A DNA stretch of 64,000 bases from positions 496,001-560,000 of the forward strand of contig JAKZZE010000010.1 in NCBI GenBank assembly GCA_024220505.1, read 5' to 3'. How positions within the stretch are numbered: the stretch's first letter is position 1; every line of letters starts with the position of its first letter. Source of the stretch: Rhizopus arrhizus (Eukaryota > Mucoromycota > Mucoromycetes > Mucorales > Rhizopodaceae). Below, one piece after another: positions 31,780 to 44,571 of this stretch. The position numbers and the translations under genes were made by a program. Under the pieces are notes generated by a model. It did no database searches, was not told the DNA's origin, and was given only the letters and a program-made list of their open reading frames with translations.

Positions 31780-32760
31780 TTAGTTCATGGTCATCAAATG
31801 AGCAGCCTCATCAGCCAATAAGGCGCGACGGGTTGGAGCTATCAATAGATCATGAATAGGGTGTCTTTCACGAATGGTTATTTCACTGATCAGTGTATCG
31901 TCTGGCATGTTGATGATCAACCGCTGATACGCCAATGATCTAGTCAAGTCTGCAGATGCTCACACTTTGATCATTTTCTGAGCTTGTACATTATTTGAGC
32001 TATTGAGATATAAGAGTATAAGATCCGAATCATGACGACTGGGAAAACAAGGCAATTCAAATGTGTCTTTTAGATGGTTTTGATTGCTTTCATTCAAGCA
32101 ATAAAGCATTTAAAGCCTTTGAGCTTTATCTCCCATCTGCGTCTGCTTCTTTTGATATCTTTTCAATGATAACAGTGTCCTATTGAGTCGAACTGGCACT
32201 TGCTGTAATTATTCTTTATCCCATCGACTGAGTCCATGTCTGTGTTCACGGCCGATTTTCATCAAGACAACTAGACTAATCGCTCAGCAGTATCTGGATT
32301 GTAATAGACATAATGCTATCTGCAGTCATTAAGGAGTCACTTCAGCTAGAATCTTGTCATCCTTTTCTTTGTAACAAATCACACTTTTCCTTCATTGAAC
32401 ACAGCCCTTGATGTCCCTCAAGAGTCAATGTCTAAAGTGGCCTTGGTTCGCATGATGGTGTTTAAAGTAATTTGGCTCAGATGACAAGAGTTCTTTTCCA
32501 GATGAACCTTTCAAAAAAGCCATAAAAGAACCTCATGTTATCATAGTCTACACCCACCTCGTAACCAAATAATTCCATTCTCTCTTTGTGAATGCACTGA
32601 TTCTACCCTGGGATCTAGTACAGCAAGAGACAGACTGATGATACTTTCAAAGACTTGACAGTTAATCCCTTTGCTTTTGAGAGAATCAATTACTACCAGG
32701 ACAGTGATAGCACCCTAAATAATCTGGGGCCATGAATGATTTCTGAAGCATGCTGTTCTT
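31780..32760 (-). pseudogene. Decayed protein-coding gene of unknown family
   Basis: Reading the minus strand toward 31780, one frame stays coherent for about 145 codons with only three internal stops, each one substitution from a sense codon. Segments include LVVLMKIGREHRHGLSRWDK, KDTFELPCFPSRHDSDLI, LILLYLNSSNNVQAQ and ISEITIRERHPIHDLLIAPT, ending RRALLADEAAHLMTMN and TAA at 31780. Farther upstream, fragments in shifted frames (SKGINCQVFESIISLSLAVL, then VICYKEKDDKILAEVTP) appear to belong to the same ancestral protein. Base composition is less AT-rich than the flanks. I do not recognise the family. The pattern of scattered stops and frameshifts rather than one intron-like gap argues for a pseudogene. 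Confidence 0.65.
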
Positions 32761-34433
32761 TTTATGAAAAAGTATGTCTCGAAAAAGAATAAATCGAGTA
32801 ATAAAGAGGCTTTATATGCATACTCGTGCAAGGGAGGAGATGAGTATTTCTTGCTGTTATGTGCCAAAAAGAAGATATTAAAGGGTCAAAACGAAAATAA
32901 CAGCAAAAATGAGGGCGATTGATGTTAACAAAAACAAGAAAGAAATAAAAAGGGTTATTACATAATAGATGTGATGATAGCAGTGGTCATGATCATAAGC
33001 TTTGACTTATTTTATAACAAAGGTGTTCTCGATTGAAGACTGGATATGATAAAATGAGGTAATGCTACGCATGTTGCTCAATTCGATTGTGGAAAGAAGT
33101 GACAATGTACGATCAGAGACATATTTGGCTATTAAGAATTAGGGGGTAATCTCCTGAATACAACAGATGCATCTTAAACTTTTCCTTTAAAGTAAATATT
33201 GCAGTATTTATAAAACACAGGTTTGGGGAAAAGCTTCAGACCTAAAAATTGGCTTACATCAAATTGATGCTGTTTAATTGCCTTTACAGACTTTAGGAAC
33301 ACAACTTTGGATTGCAGAGAAATTGATGTACGAAAATAGATCACCATAGCCAAATAATGCTTTATCAACTTATTCCAATTGATAACTATATCCATGATTA
33401 TAAAAGCTCTCAAATATAATCATGTCCCTTAGTTCAAGAACGGACGATGGTGATCGATTTGGATGTATACCAAAATGATCAGCACATGTAAAGTTTACAA
33501 ATAATGCAAGAATCATAGTTGATGTTCATCCATAAACTTAAAGACACTCTGTACACAGTGAAATGATTTCATTTCGTTTTGCTCAAGTGCCTTTTTTGAT
33601 CACTTAGGAGTTGATCAAAAAAGGTCAAACCATTTGGTACTGATGATTGTCTTACTCAATCGAAATCAACTTGTTTGATTCGAAACATGTGGAACAGATA
33701 AAATTCAGGGGGAGCTTATTACTGTACTATTTTGTAATGGTAAATCATATCTGGACATTCACAGTATTAACAAAGGCTTAAATTCAATAGAAACCAGAAC
33801 CGTTTTTCAGAGTGGATTCGTGCAACTGATTGGGATGAGCAAAGATATGTAAAAAGCAAAGGAAATGCTTACTTTAAAGAAGGGGGATGAGCTTTTATTA
33901 ACGTTTAACGTTCTTGGTTACTCGTAGGATGTCAGATAACTACTCATAGTTAAAATATTGACTGGAAGATGATTTGATTTAGACGTGCGTTGCGATTTGG
34001 TATCTGTAAGTAGTTGTATCATGTTGAAACAATTTGAAAGTGAATAAAAAAAAGGAAAGGGATGATAAAGTGCCTTGGTACTTTGCAATATATTCTCTGC
34101 AAGTTCAAGCCAAGGGTATTGGTACCTTGCGGGGGCTGTTGTCTGTCGTGTCTATCATATTTGTTCAATTTTCTGATGGATGTAGTCATCTCCTAGTACG
34201 AAGTAGAGTAGAAGGTCATTGCCGATGTAAAATAGAATGAATTACTATTCAAATAAAATAAAAAAAAAAAAAAAAAAAAAGACGAAAAGTAGAGAATACA
34301 GCTAAAAATCTTCTTCTCAGAAGCCTTTGGAAGAAAAATTGTAGACTGAGCTTCTATGTAAAGAATTGATTTAAAATGAATGCTGAATATTGCGTTTCAT
34401 TTGTATCAAATATTAAAAACAAAAATTTCTTGA
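32761..34433. other. Gene-poor region
   Basis: No gene supported. Frames at 33174-33413 (minus) and 34034-34240 (plus) are short and without motifs. An A run lies at 34260-34280. It may include further remnants of the upstream pseudogene, but I could not trace any. Confidence 0.45.
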
Positions 34434-36000
34434 TTAGCAAGTGGGGGTATATTTCTTCATTATTGCTTCAATTTCATCTATTTCCTTTGGTGCTTTAGTC
34501 AAGTTTTCGTAACCGTCTTGAGTGATAACGACAGTGTCCTCAATTCGAACACCACCAATAGAGCGATATTGATCAAGGATGTCCAGATTAAAAAAATCCT
34601 GATAGCCAGGGTACTCTGTCCAGATGCTTAGCATGGATTCATTAAAATATAAGCCGGGTTCAACAGTGAGTACCATGTTGGTCTCCAATGGACGACCCAA
34701 TAAGAATTGTGGGTTATCACTCAAAGTATCTTTTCTAATGAGACGTATTAGTGCTCATTCCTTTCTGTTTCTTACATCTCCTTACCCTCCTACATCATGT
34801 ACATCTAATCCAAGAGTATGACCCAGGCCTTTTATAGATGTTTCAGTATCACAGTAATACAATAGATGAATCAGCTTACCATGATAATAAAACGCACATG
34901 GCACATTCTGTTCAATCAACAGATTGATGTCTCCTACAAGTATCCCAATACGTACAAGCTCTTTACAGAGTACTTCTATAGCCAACTGTTGCATATCTTC
35001 CCAATAGACACCAGGTTTTAGTCTTGATAAAACAATCTAAGGCCATCATTCAATAGGGCAGCCTATTAATATATGATTTTACCTTTTGCATCTTCAAGAC
35101 GATGCTGTAAACAACTCTTGCTTCAGTTGAGAAAACACCTTGTACAGGAAATGTACGTGTGATATCACTACCATAACACAATTTTTCACCACCCGCGTCC
35201 ACAAGTACAAGTGAATTGGTTGGTATGTGCTGATCGTACCGAGGCGCATGATGTAAGATGGATGCTCTCGGACCTGATGCTACGATAGGCAAGTAAGCCT
35301 GCTTATAGATCCCGTTGAGAGCACAACTCCACCGAAAGAGGGCAGCGAGATGGGCCTCGGTCATGCCTGGTTGGCACTGTTTCATGAGTGCGACATGGGC
35401 CTCGGAAGATCCCTGAGCAGCTTGGCGGATCATCTCAATCTCCCACTGAAACTTGGTGAGTCTGGCTTCGTCCATGGCTCGTAAGAGTTGCTGGTTATCA
35501 ATATCGAATCTTAGATTACTGCTGCTGATGAGGTTGAAGGCATTGATGTATTGTGTCTTGTTCTTTAATACATAGACCGTCGTTGGATTAAGTTTGGCAA
35601 GAAGTTGAGATATCTCCGATTCAGCCAAGATTTCATCTACGTCGTATCGTTCCAAGAGTTCTGTCATGTTTATCTTGGGACCTTTCCAAATCACATCATC
35701 TTCATTTGATATATCGTTGGGAGCTATCAAATAAATTTTGTCTTCTTGGATATCGATAATCACTTGAAAGTTAGGTTCATCAATACCAGTTAAATAAAAA
35801 AAATAACTTTCTTGACGAAATTCTAAGCCAATATCTGTATCGTCTCTTGTAGCCTCTGACTTTCCTTTCATATAAATAACACACGGTTTACTTTGATCGA
35901 TTTTCATTAGTTTTTTGATTTTTAAATAGTGTTGTTTGGTTGGTAATATTGGTTTCTTGTGTGGTAATAGTGGGATCAAATTGATCGGATGTGGTGTCAT
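34434..36000 (-). CDS. Xaa-Pro dipeptidase/aminopeptidase, peptidase M24B
   Basis: Four exons (36000-35083, 35036-34880, 34828-34786, 34734-34434) give 472 residues. The N-terminal AMP_N domain shows QESYFFYLTGIDEPNF. The pita-bread catalytic domain keeps all five metal ligands: Asp in LVLVDAGGE, Asp in YGSDITRTFP, His in GLGHTLGLDVHDVGG, Glu in LTVEPGLYF, and Glu in GGVRIEDTVVI. This is a di-manganese enzyme cleaving Xaa-Pro bonds in peptide turnover, probably cytosolic since no signal peptide is present. The third exon (43 nt) carries the GLGH motif itself, so a gene model missing that microexon would wrongly appear inactive. A T run of about 31 nt at 36088-36118 lies upstream of the start. 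Confidence 0.94.
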
Positions 36001-36085
36001 TTTAAAAGAAAGGGAAATTATAGAATAATAATAATAATAAAAAAAAAAGAGAAATATTTCTTTATATAAAACATTACTTTTTGCT

Positions 36086-36118
<33 letters not shown>

Positions 36119-36863
36119 TCATCAGACTAAGTTACATGAAAAAATCTTATTGTTTTTATTTCTTAAAAAAGTATAGACGCGAAAATAAAAGAGAAAAATA
36201 TTCAGTCAGAGATTTAAAGAAAAGTAAATGTACGATGTGAAACATTTCTATTTTCGACTTTATTTCCTTGCCATTTATATTATCTGTTTTTTTTTTTTAG
36301 TTTACTTAGCATAGACTACGATTTGTTATAATAAATCGAGTGTAAAAGAATTATATCTTTCTCCTCATTAAGGCGTAAATGGAATACGATACATTTGACG
36401 ATAGTTGAATGAATGCGCTTTATTAGGTAAATAATGAAAAAGCAGGCAAAATCAACCAATCAGATTAAATATAAACATAATCAGGTGAACATTATACATG
36501 TTTTAGTGAAAGAATAGTCTATTTGAGCCATTGTATGTCTATAAAGCGATGCTTGAGATAAAGTTGGTTATTTACTATTAACTTCTTACTTTAAAAAGTA
36601 ATCTTTGTTGCAAATGATTCATTGGTTCAACTAAAAAGATAAATTCAATAGACACATTCCAAAATTAGTAATCTCAAATCATCCGTGACTCGCAACATGT
36701 CAACTTTGCATGTCATCTATGCAGATCCTGTCTTTCTCCTTAAATTTAAGGGGGAAAATGATTAATGCTTCCAAAAAGTGACAAATGGAATACACAGAGA
36801 AAACTTCTTTATTAATACATTGGTTAAATGTTATTTCTAAATGGGTAATGCAATGTAATACAA
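36001..36863. other. Intergenic spacer
   Basis: No gene supported. Promoter side of the M24B peptidase and the 3' flank of MED25; AT-rich with a T run at 36088-36118. Confidence 0.55.
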
Positions 36864-39238
36864 TTAAGGTTGAGTTTGTTGTTGTTGTTGCTGTGTTTGT
36901 TGTTGTTGTTGTTGTTGTTGTTGCTGCTGCTGCTGTTGTTGTTGTTGTTGTTGCTGTCTAGCAAGAAGTATTCTTTGCTGTAAATCTCTTACTGCATTAG
37001 GTTGTAAGTTGGCAAGGTTGGCCATATTGATATTACTTATATTTAATAAATTAGTGTTATTGTTATTATTGTTATTGCCTGATGTATTCGTCAAGTTCAA
37101 GTTGGATAACAGTAAACTGTTGGGATTAAGTCCTATTTTTGATATGAATGACTATTTTTCTTTTTGCTTCATTTTATTTTACCATTTATAGATGCTGTAA
37201 CTGGTGCATTTGCTTGCTGTTGAGGGTTTACTATACCTGTTGTGTTCATCATTTGTTGTTGTCTCATATTTTGAATATGTTGAACATTTGAATTGTTTGC
37301 CGTCGGTGCTGTTGTGTTCAATAAACCCATATTAGCCGTATTCTGAAGATTAGCCAACATGGCAGGTGTGATATTACTACCGGGCACAGGTGAGTTATTG
37401 ACCAGGTTGTTTGGTATAAAAGTGTTATTGGTTATATTTGTATTATTATTTGGTGGTAGGCCAGCATTTAAATCAATTAATGGCACCTTTGTAAACACAA
37501 CTCCCACAAGTTTGCCAGTTGAATAAGTCAAGATAACACCGTGATGTGGTTCAGATCCCATACCTAATGTTTGGCCAGATGCTAGATTAAATACAATCGT
37601 GGCAATCTTTTTTCAAAACAAGTAAGAAAAAAAAAATCTAGTTTTGTATAATTCAATTTTCTGTTTACGTATTTCTTTTGTTCCAAGTTTTTCACTAATA
37701 AAGTAAAGTTATTTTGATCTTGCTGACTGCTTGTACTCAAAGGTTTAAATTGACAAATCGGTAATTTGTTTTCTATCGCTTGTCGATGAAGAACATTAGC
37801 TCTACTTAGTGGTGATCTTCCCGCAATTTGTATACGTGTAGGCCATACTTCAGGCCGACTATAAAAAGAAGTAAGATAACAGAAAGAACGATAAGATTTA
37901 ATATATTTACTATTCTTCTATGTTAGTACTGCTTCCTTTTGTAGGAATAGCGAATGCACCACAAAGACAGTTAAATTCTTGTAATTGACCTTCAGGTGTT
38001 TTAATATGCCAAACAATTTGTCCTGTCCAAAGTGGTTGTGTAGAAACAGCATCATTACCTCCTTGCTGCTGCTGCTGCTGATGTTGTTGTTGTTGTTGTT
38101 GCTGCTGCTGTAAAAGTTGTGCTTGAAGTTCATTTATATTGGATGGTTTACCAGCGGCAACATTTCGTTGAGCCAACTGAGTAGCCAAGAGCATTCTTTG
38201 TTGAGGGGTCAGATTGGCGGGTATCTGTGAAGGGTTGATCGAGGCCATATTGATTTGATTTTGATGCTGCATCAAGTTATCGGTAGCTGCTGTTGGTGCA
38301 TTACTATTGAATGGAGATGAGGTAGCCGTGGTGGTTACTGCTGCGTTGGGGTTCATTTGAGGCATCGTATTACCAGCAGCCGCACGAGCTGCGGTAGAGC
38401 GTCTGATCTGTTCACTTAATTTAACAAGTGCAGTCTGAATCGTTTGAAGTTGACTTTGTTGTACAGGAGACAGGTTAGGCCCTAATGCTAACAAATTGTT
38501 TCTTTGTTGTAAAAGATATTGTTGTAATTGCAGTGGGTTTTGCATACGACCTGCCAATGGTTGAGGTACAGGTGGTGCGCCTACAGGTCGAGCTCCTTGC
38601 TGCTGACCTGACTGTTGTTGAATTTGTGAAATAGGTTGCTGTGGGGATGGTTGGTTTTGTTGCGGCTGTTGCGGTTGTGGCTGTGGCTGTGGCTGCGGTT
38701 GTGGCTGTGTTTGTTGAAATGGTTGCTGTGTCTGAGGAGGTGTCTGCTGAGGTGCTTGATTGATCTGAATAGGTGGCTCTGGCTGAACAATGGGTGAATT
38801 ACTTATTTCTTCCTCTATTTTTACAGGCACTTCCTTCTTTACAACTGATTGCTTTTTCGTCATCTGAGGTGGGTTTGTCTCAGTAAATTTGTTGGCATCA
38901 AATGGATTCTTTGGTAACGTAATCTGCCCTGGTCCATTCTCTCTCTTTCTCTTTTTTCCAGCTTCACTTGTTATAGACTGAGGTGATTCAGCTAGTGGTC
39001 TTGGAGAATTCTTTAGATCCATATTTCCCGGTTGAGGTGTTGTTGTTATTGTTGCTGTTCCTGTAGGTGTTGTTGTCACAGGAAGCTTGAATCCAGCAAG
39101 CTGGACAAGGTGAGAAGGTAGAACGGTTTCTTTAATCGTATTGATCTCAGTATCTTGATCATTTACTTTACGAACAATATTTTCCAAATCTTCATAACCT
39201 TGCTTTGGACAAATAAGTGAAAATTTGATGTTGCTCTA

Positions 39239-39302
<64 letters not shown>

Positions 39303-40109
39303 AAAAGTTTTGGAATAACAAAAGAAATCCTAATTGTTACCTTTTTCATTTCTTCAATTATTTTATCCATTTTAAATCCATCATATTTCGCATCCATATT
39401 ACATCTTGTACTTAATTTATTGGGTAAACTATTTGATAAAAGAATACAATGCTGAACAAGCTCTCTACTCTCTACTTCTTGTTTATATCCATCAAACAGC
39501 TTTTGAACAAAAATGTAAATAAATTTTAATCATTCGCAAATCAAAAACTTCCTCCCTTTACCTCTAAAGCTGCCACCATGCCTTCTTCTACTGCATTCTT
39601 CAAAGGTCCACCATATTTACATTCAATGCTTTTGAAAATATCTTGAAATAAAATAGGGTCTGATGTAAAATATTTTCGATCGACTGTTATTTCTGATAAT
39701 GGTTCATAATCTCCAAACACAACAAGCCCATATTTCAGTATTGGCTATAGCAAAAGATAAGTAAATACAAAAAAGAGAGACATAAAGAAAAATGATAGGC
39801 TTACTGTTATCTTTGTTTTGGATTGTCTTTCGTCAGCTTCTGTAATGATGGGTGAACGTAGTTGTCTAATAGCAAAGATAATGAGTAAAAAAAAAAAGGG
39901 TGGGGTAGAATATTTTACTTTAAGATAGGTTCAACATAAGCTTCATATAATAAATTTAAGTGTGGTTTCATTCTAGCTGATCCGTCTACAATAAATACTA
40001 TGGCAACATCTTTTCTTTGATGGTGTGAAACAAGAATTTGTGGAGACTGTATAGGCGCAGGTGAGCTCTGTGAGCCAGGTGTTGCTACAAGATTTGAACT
40101 GGGCATCAT
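36864..40109 (-). CDS. MED25: Mediator complex subunit 25
   Basis: Eight exons encode about 950 residues, from ATG 40109 to a stop at 36864. The N-terminal von Willebrand A-like domain (KDVAIVFIVDGSARMKPHL, LKYGLVVFGDYEP, ELFDGYKQEVESRELVQHC, IKFSLICPKQ) is the Mediator-anchoring part of MED25. A long linker follows, rich in Pro/Gln (38581-38790 and 38050-38110), with KKRKRENGP. The activator-interacting (ACID/PTOV-type) domain begins WTGQIVWHIKTPEG and continues SRPEVWPTRIQIAGRSPLS and GVILTYSTGKLVGVVFTKV. The tail is Asn- and Gln-rich, ending in a run of 20 Gln plus more. Last two exon joins: 37183/37132. MED25 links sequence-specific activators to RNA polymerase II. One intron holds a 59-nt homopolymer. 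A MITE lies 120 bp upstream of the start. Confidence 0.9.
39242..39300. repeat. A59/T59 homopolymer inside a MED25 intron
   Basis: A run of 59 A on the plus strand (T on the coding strand), ending 10 nt upstream of the coding-strand TTGCTTAG acceptor. It is by far the longest homopolymer in the window. Its exact length should be treated with caution because sequencing slips on such runs. Confidence 0.85.
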
Positions 40110-40229
40110 TAAAAAAGATTTTAAAAGAAAAAGAAAGAAAAAAAAATTAAAGCGCGTTTATTATTAAAGAACTTTTTTTTCTGTTGCAATTCGGTTAAAC
40201 CTGGATTTTTTTTGCACTTTTTTTATTGA

Positions 40230-40333
40230 TACACTATTTCTAGAAAGTAATGCCGCATTTTTATAAGTTTTATAATACAATCAATACATAAAAGCGTCAA
40301 ATCAGTAAGATAGTTATTTCTGGAAATAGTGTA
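40230..40333 (-). mobile_element. 104-bp MITE, copy 1
   Basis: Terminal inverted repeats TACACTATTTCTAGAAA and its imperfect mirror ATTTCTGGAAATAGTGTA bound a 104-bp AT-rich element. The central block GTTTTATAATACAAT is shared with the other two copies in reverse orientation. Both ends begin with TA, as expected for the TA target duplication of Tc1/mariner-type elements. Too short to encode anything, so it would depend on a transposase elsewhere. It lies 120 bp upstream of the MED25 start codon. Confidence 0.85.
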
Positions 40334-41253
40334 CAGAGCTTTGATTTATTAGCGTGACGAACGGATTTAGTCACAATCATGTTTTTGGGGTTTAAACTTT
40401 TCATTTTTTTTAATTTGGTTATAAATCAGATGTTGTTTGCCCTTCTGTTAGTTTAGGATTATCAGGTGCGGAGGAAAAGCGAATGGGAGTGGAAATTAGA
40501 AAAGAAAACCAACAATAAAGGAGTTAATGAGAGTCGATTCGACTGTGGAATGATTAAAAATGGTAGGAGCAGAAGCTCAGGCTTAGAACTGGATCAAGCT
40601 AATCAAAGAGCGCTTGGGTGGTGTTGTACTACCTTGTGTCTTTACAAAAATCAACGAAATAATATTTTCTTCACTATTTGCTATCCTTCAAAAGGGCTTG
40701 TGAGATGTAAAAGGCACCCCAATTTGAGTAAAAATATAAATTTTGTGCTTATAAAAATGGACGAAGCTCATAAATTATAAGTGATGAATGCTTTCTAACT
40801 CTTTGAATTTTATCAGCCATGCGCTCATAAGTCTAGAAATTTCAATTCTTTCACAACTTTTCTCTTTTCTTAACTTGTTAATATAATCTTCCAATTGTTA
40901 AGCTTAATCCTGACTTTTATCTATAATAAATTGGGTTGTATGCTAACAATGCACTCATTTTCTTTCTTGATCATATTGGTGTTCGACTTGGTAATGAAAC
41001 AACCACATTCTTTCCTATAAGAAAAGCATATTACGAAGCAATCATGTTATTTTATTCGATTTACCTTCTTCTCTTAAAGCCAAAAGTTAGCAAAGCAGAG
41101 ATTAAAAAATACATATATGCGCATGATTGAATTCTTATCCACGCGCATATAAATTTCCACACAAAATCATTCAATGTGACTCTTGTATTTTTGCGTCACA
41201 GCATATGCATTTGTGTATGAATGCAAACGCATTTTTTTTTTTTTTTAAATAAA
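40334..41253. other. Intergenic spacer between divergent MED25 and NOPCHAP1
   Basis: No gene supported. Short open frames (40466-40780, 40936-41130) have no motifs. T-rich tract at 41231-41247 just upstream of the NOPCHAP1 start. Confidence 0.5.
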
Positions 41254-41823
41254 ATGTCCAATCTTTCTGAATTATTAAATATTAGAAATAAGAGTGAAAA
41301 TCATGGTTGAATAAGAAACATGCTATTAGAAATCAATTTTGTACTTATTAGCTTTTTTTATAGATCATTCTGATTCTTTAAATACAGATCATAAAACATT
41401 TAATTTCGCTTCTTCAAGTGATGGTTAGTAACAAGAAAAAAGTGTTTATGGACGCAATTGACTTTTTTTTCTAGTTTTATCAAGAGTTCAAGCATTTTTA
41501 CCTCAAATACAACAAGCAAATGAACAATTACAAAGTAAAGATGTTTCGAAATTAAATATTGAAAATGTTAATGAAAATGAGGAACAATATATAGAAATGG
41601 TATAAAGCAGAAAAAAAAAAAAAAAAAAAAGACAGAGAGCTAAGTAAATCATTTGCAGAATTTGGGATTAGGTGTTTATGATGTAAAGAAAGATGGTGAA
41701 GACAATTCTGACAGCGAGGAAGAAGAGGAAGAAAAGGAAGAAACAATAAAGTTACCATCTAGTCAACCAATTCCTGATAAAAAGCCAACTATTGAGCTTA
41801 TGGATGATATGGAAAGTAAATAA
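41254..41823 (+). CDS. NOPCHAP1-like (C12orf45/DUF4598 family) snoRNP assembly factor
   Basis: Four exons (41254-41305, 41364-41423, 41475-41599, 41659-41823) give 133 residues. The core reads VLSRVQAFLPQIQQANEQL, and, across the last intron, EEQYIEMNLGLGVYDVK. The Y/I-I-E-M-N-L-G-L-G-V motif is the hallmark of the DUF4598/NOPCHAP1 family. In human cells the protein links NOP58 to the R2TP chaperone during box C/D snoRNP assembly; the role here is inferred by family. An acidic run (DNSDSEEEEEEKEE) and a conserved-looking C-terminal helix follow. The first donor is GTTGAA rather than GTAAGT, and the second is GTTAGT. Confidence 0.83.
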
Positions 41824-42131
41824 AGCAATGTTCTTGTAAAGTTTTGTGGTATATCTTTATTTATAATTACATAAATACCAGAGCATGAAATGAGATTTCT
41901 GTTTTTTATTGTTAAAACTGAAGATTGCTTTTAAATAAAGTCTTATTTAGAATATTCAATCTTCGCTTTGGTCTATAAAAAACAAGCTTTTATTTTGGTA
42001 AAGCAAAATTGTTGAAAAGTAGAAAAAAATGTCAGCAAATAAAAATTACCAAAATCAGTTAAAAGTAATTCGCGCTTTTTTATTTTTCATTTTTCATTTT
42101 TCTTGCTTTTTTTCTTTTTCAAACAACATTC

Positions 42132-43150
42132 ATGGCACCTTGGACCTTGGAAGGTCTTCAAAAGGGAGTTAAATATGCCTCAGAAGGTATTCGTATTGTA
42201 CTTCAAAACCCAAACATACGAAGACAGCGCTTCATCAAAGTATTTATTTATTTATCCATCATTTCCTTTATCATTCTTGGTCTCTTTAACGTTTTGATAT
42301 CCTCTCCCATTCATATTATCCGATTCATACATTCTATTTTTAAATCTGACGAGTCTGCTCATATCGAAGAAACTTTGAGCTCAATAAACCAATTTATTCG
42401 AGAACTCATGGCGTCCGTTCCTTTGTTAGCTATCCTGTTCATGCGATATTTGTACCCAAAACCTTTGGATGAGCTCTTTATGGAATCTCTACGATATATT
42501 GATCAAACACACCCAGATAATCCTCAATTTGCTGCCGTATTGAGCTGTCAAAAGCTAAAGATAAACTATTGGTTTGAAATGAAAGAATACGTCAAGAGAA
42601 CTTGGAAAAAGTTGAGACTTGGTTTCTTGCTTTTCCTTTTATCCTTTGTACCTGTAGTAGGCCAATTTGTATTCCCCTTAGCTGGTAATTTTTTTTTTCA
42701 TATATGAATGATCGCTAAAATTATATCTATTTAGGTGCTTATACTTCTTACAAAGCTTTGGGTAAGACTCAAGGAATAGCTGTTGGTATTTGCTTCTTCT
42801 TTTTACCTCGTTGGGCTACAATGAAATTAGTGAGAGCACTGATTGGTATGCGATCCTTAATGCGTGAGTTATTGGAACCTTATTTTGTAAGGATGCATAT
42901 GACACACAGAGAAAAGCGTCGCTGGTTTAGCGGAAGAAAGGATGTTTTGTTTAGTTTTTCAGCTATTGCTTATGTCATGGTTAGGACACCTATTATTGGT
43001 ATCATTGGATATGGAGTTGCTCAAGCAGCATCCGCTTACATGCTTACAGTTGTCACAGAACCTCCTACCAAAGCAGAATTAGAACGAAAGGAAGTTGCAG
43101 TGGATAAACTAAACGTGTCAGAAAACACAAATAATAAAAAATTGGATTAA
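42132..43150 (+). CDS. EI24-domain membrane protein, Rrt8/LDS-like
   Basis: Two exons (42132-42684, 42735-43150) give 322 residues. Hydrophobic stretches at about 37-60 (FIYLSIISFIILGLFNVLI), 92-106, 160-180 (LGFLLFLLSFVPVVGQFVF), 195-212 (GIAVGICFFFLP) and 262-290 (VMVRTPIIGIIGYGVAQAA) give about four or five membrane segments. The pattern MAPWTLEGLQKGVKYA at the start and F-V-P-V-V-G-x-F-x-F-P-x-x-G-A in the middle fits the EI24/CysZ-like family that includes yeast outer spore wall and lipid-droplet proteins Rrt8, Lds1 and Lds2. Function in this organism is unknown; a spore-wall or lipid-droplet role is inference. Confidence 0.72.
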
Positions 43151-44571
43151 AATTTGTACCTAAGCAAGAATTGGATTAATTAAGTAAACTTGTTTCACAG
43201 ACATTTATACAATGCATTTTTTAATATTTATCATTCTATCTTTTTTTCTTTCTTTGTCATTTGATAAATATATACAGCAGCTGCAAAATCAAAAGGTAGT
43301 TTTCGATGTCTTAATTAGCAGTTTCTTTTTTCTCACCTTAGTTTGCTTTTCTGAACATCACACTGAATTTAAAGTGTAACTTTCTGGCATTAGCCTTTTT
43401 AAAACCTTATAACACAACAACACAAGAATCCACTAGCAACAACAGCCATCACAGCTTCTCCAATTTTGCTTCCGTTCATCATGGTAGAAGGCGTAGTTAC
43501 AATAGCTGATATGCCATTCACTGACTATCCTCTAAGAGGTCTCATGTTCATATCGAACCCCGATTCATCCATGAAAGCGCAGTCCTCAAGGAAGTTCATA
43601 TCTGTCTTTCTCCATTTTCAATCTACTCTACACGCTTAGCTAGTTTCATTTCATCATTTCTCAGTGCCGGATGACGGATTACCTTTTTAAATGAAAAGTT
43701 GTCTTTTTTTTTTAAGAAAAAGATTCGAATGCTGGTTTCTTTCAAACTGAAATTTTCAAAGTTCTCAGTAGGAGATGCAATTATCGTCAAATCGAGCTTG
43801 AAAAGGATCATCATAGAAGTTTAAGAGTTAATCTGTATTCTTTTCTTCTAGCTGGCCCTTTTCTGTTAGTCCTTCAAGAATATTCTACTCTTTATCCTCT
43901 TTGAACCTCTTTGCTAATTTAGCAGACTTCGCAGTACTGTAAATCATTACTTTATTGTGGTAGACAAAAAGAAATTTTTGTTCACTAGTGTACTTACTTA
44001 CTGCAGCACCCTTTTTGATTTTTTACTTTTTTTGCAAGAGTCAACCTCGTCTATTTGTGTATTTAAACCCTTAGTATTACAGCTCATTCTGGCTACTGAG
44101 AATTTCATTAACTTTTGATACCAGACAACGTTCTTAATTGATATGGGTTCACATCTTCCTAATCCATAGTATCATTGGCTTTTTCTTCAAATATTCTTCC
44201 TTGGTACATAAAAAAATCGATGCCCACTTATGCTTTATTACTAAATTACAGGAATAAAATCCGCCTTTTGAGAGAAACTGTCAATCGAGGTATTAAAAGT
44301 TTGTCCTGTTGCATTGTGGTTACAAATAAACAAACTGAGAAAATTTCCAACTCCACCCCACCAAAATCAATAGTCAGTCAGGCCCAACTGCTTATGAAAG
44401 TGTAAAAATGCAATAATTATTATTCCCGCTTTTTCTCTTTGGTTTTTCCAAACATATATTTTATTGGAACCGAAGTAAGAAGGCATTATCTTTAAATATT
44501 AACTTTAATAAAACTACTGCTGGTATAGAAGATTTTTATCTTTAATCTATTTATATTTTAGCGACCACTGT
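43151..44571. other. Gene-poor region (about 1.4 kb)
   Basis: No gene supported. 43440-43620 is less AT-rich and reads partly open on both strands without motifs; it might be decayed coding DNA. Precedes the TBC gene promoter. Confidence 0.45.
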
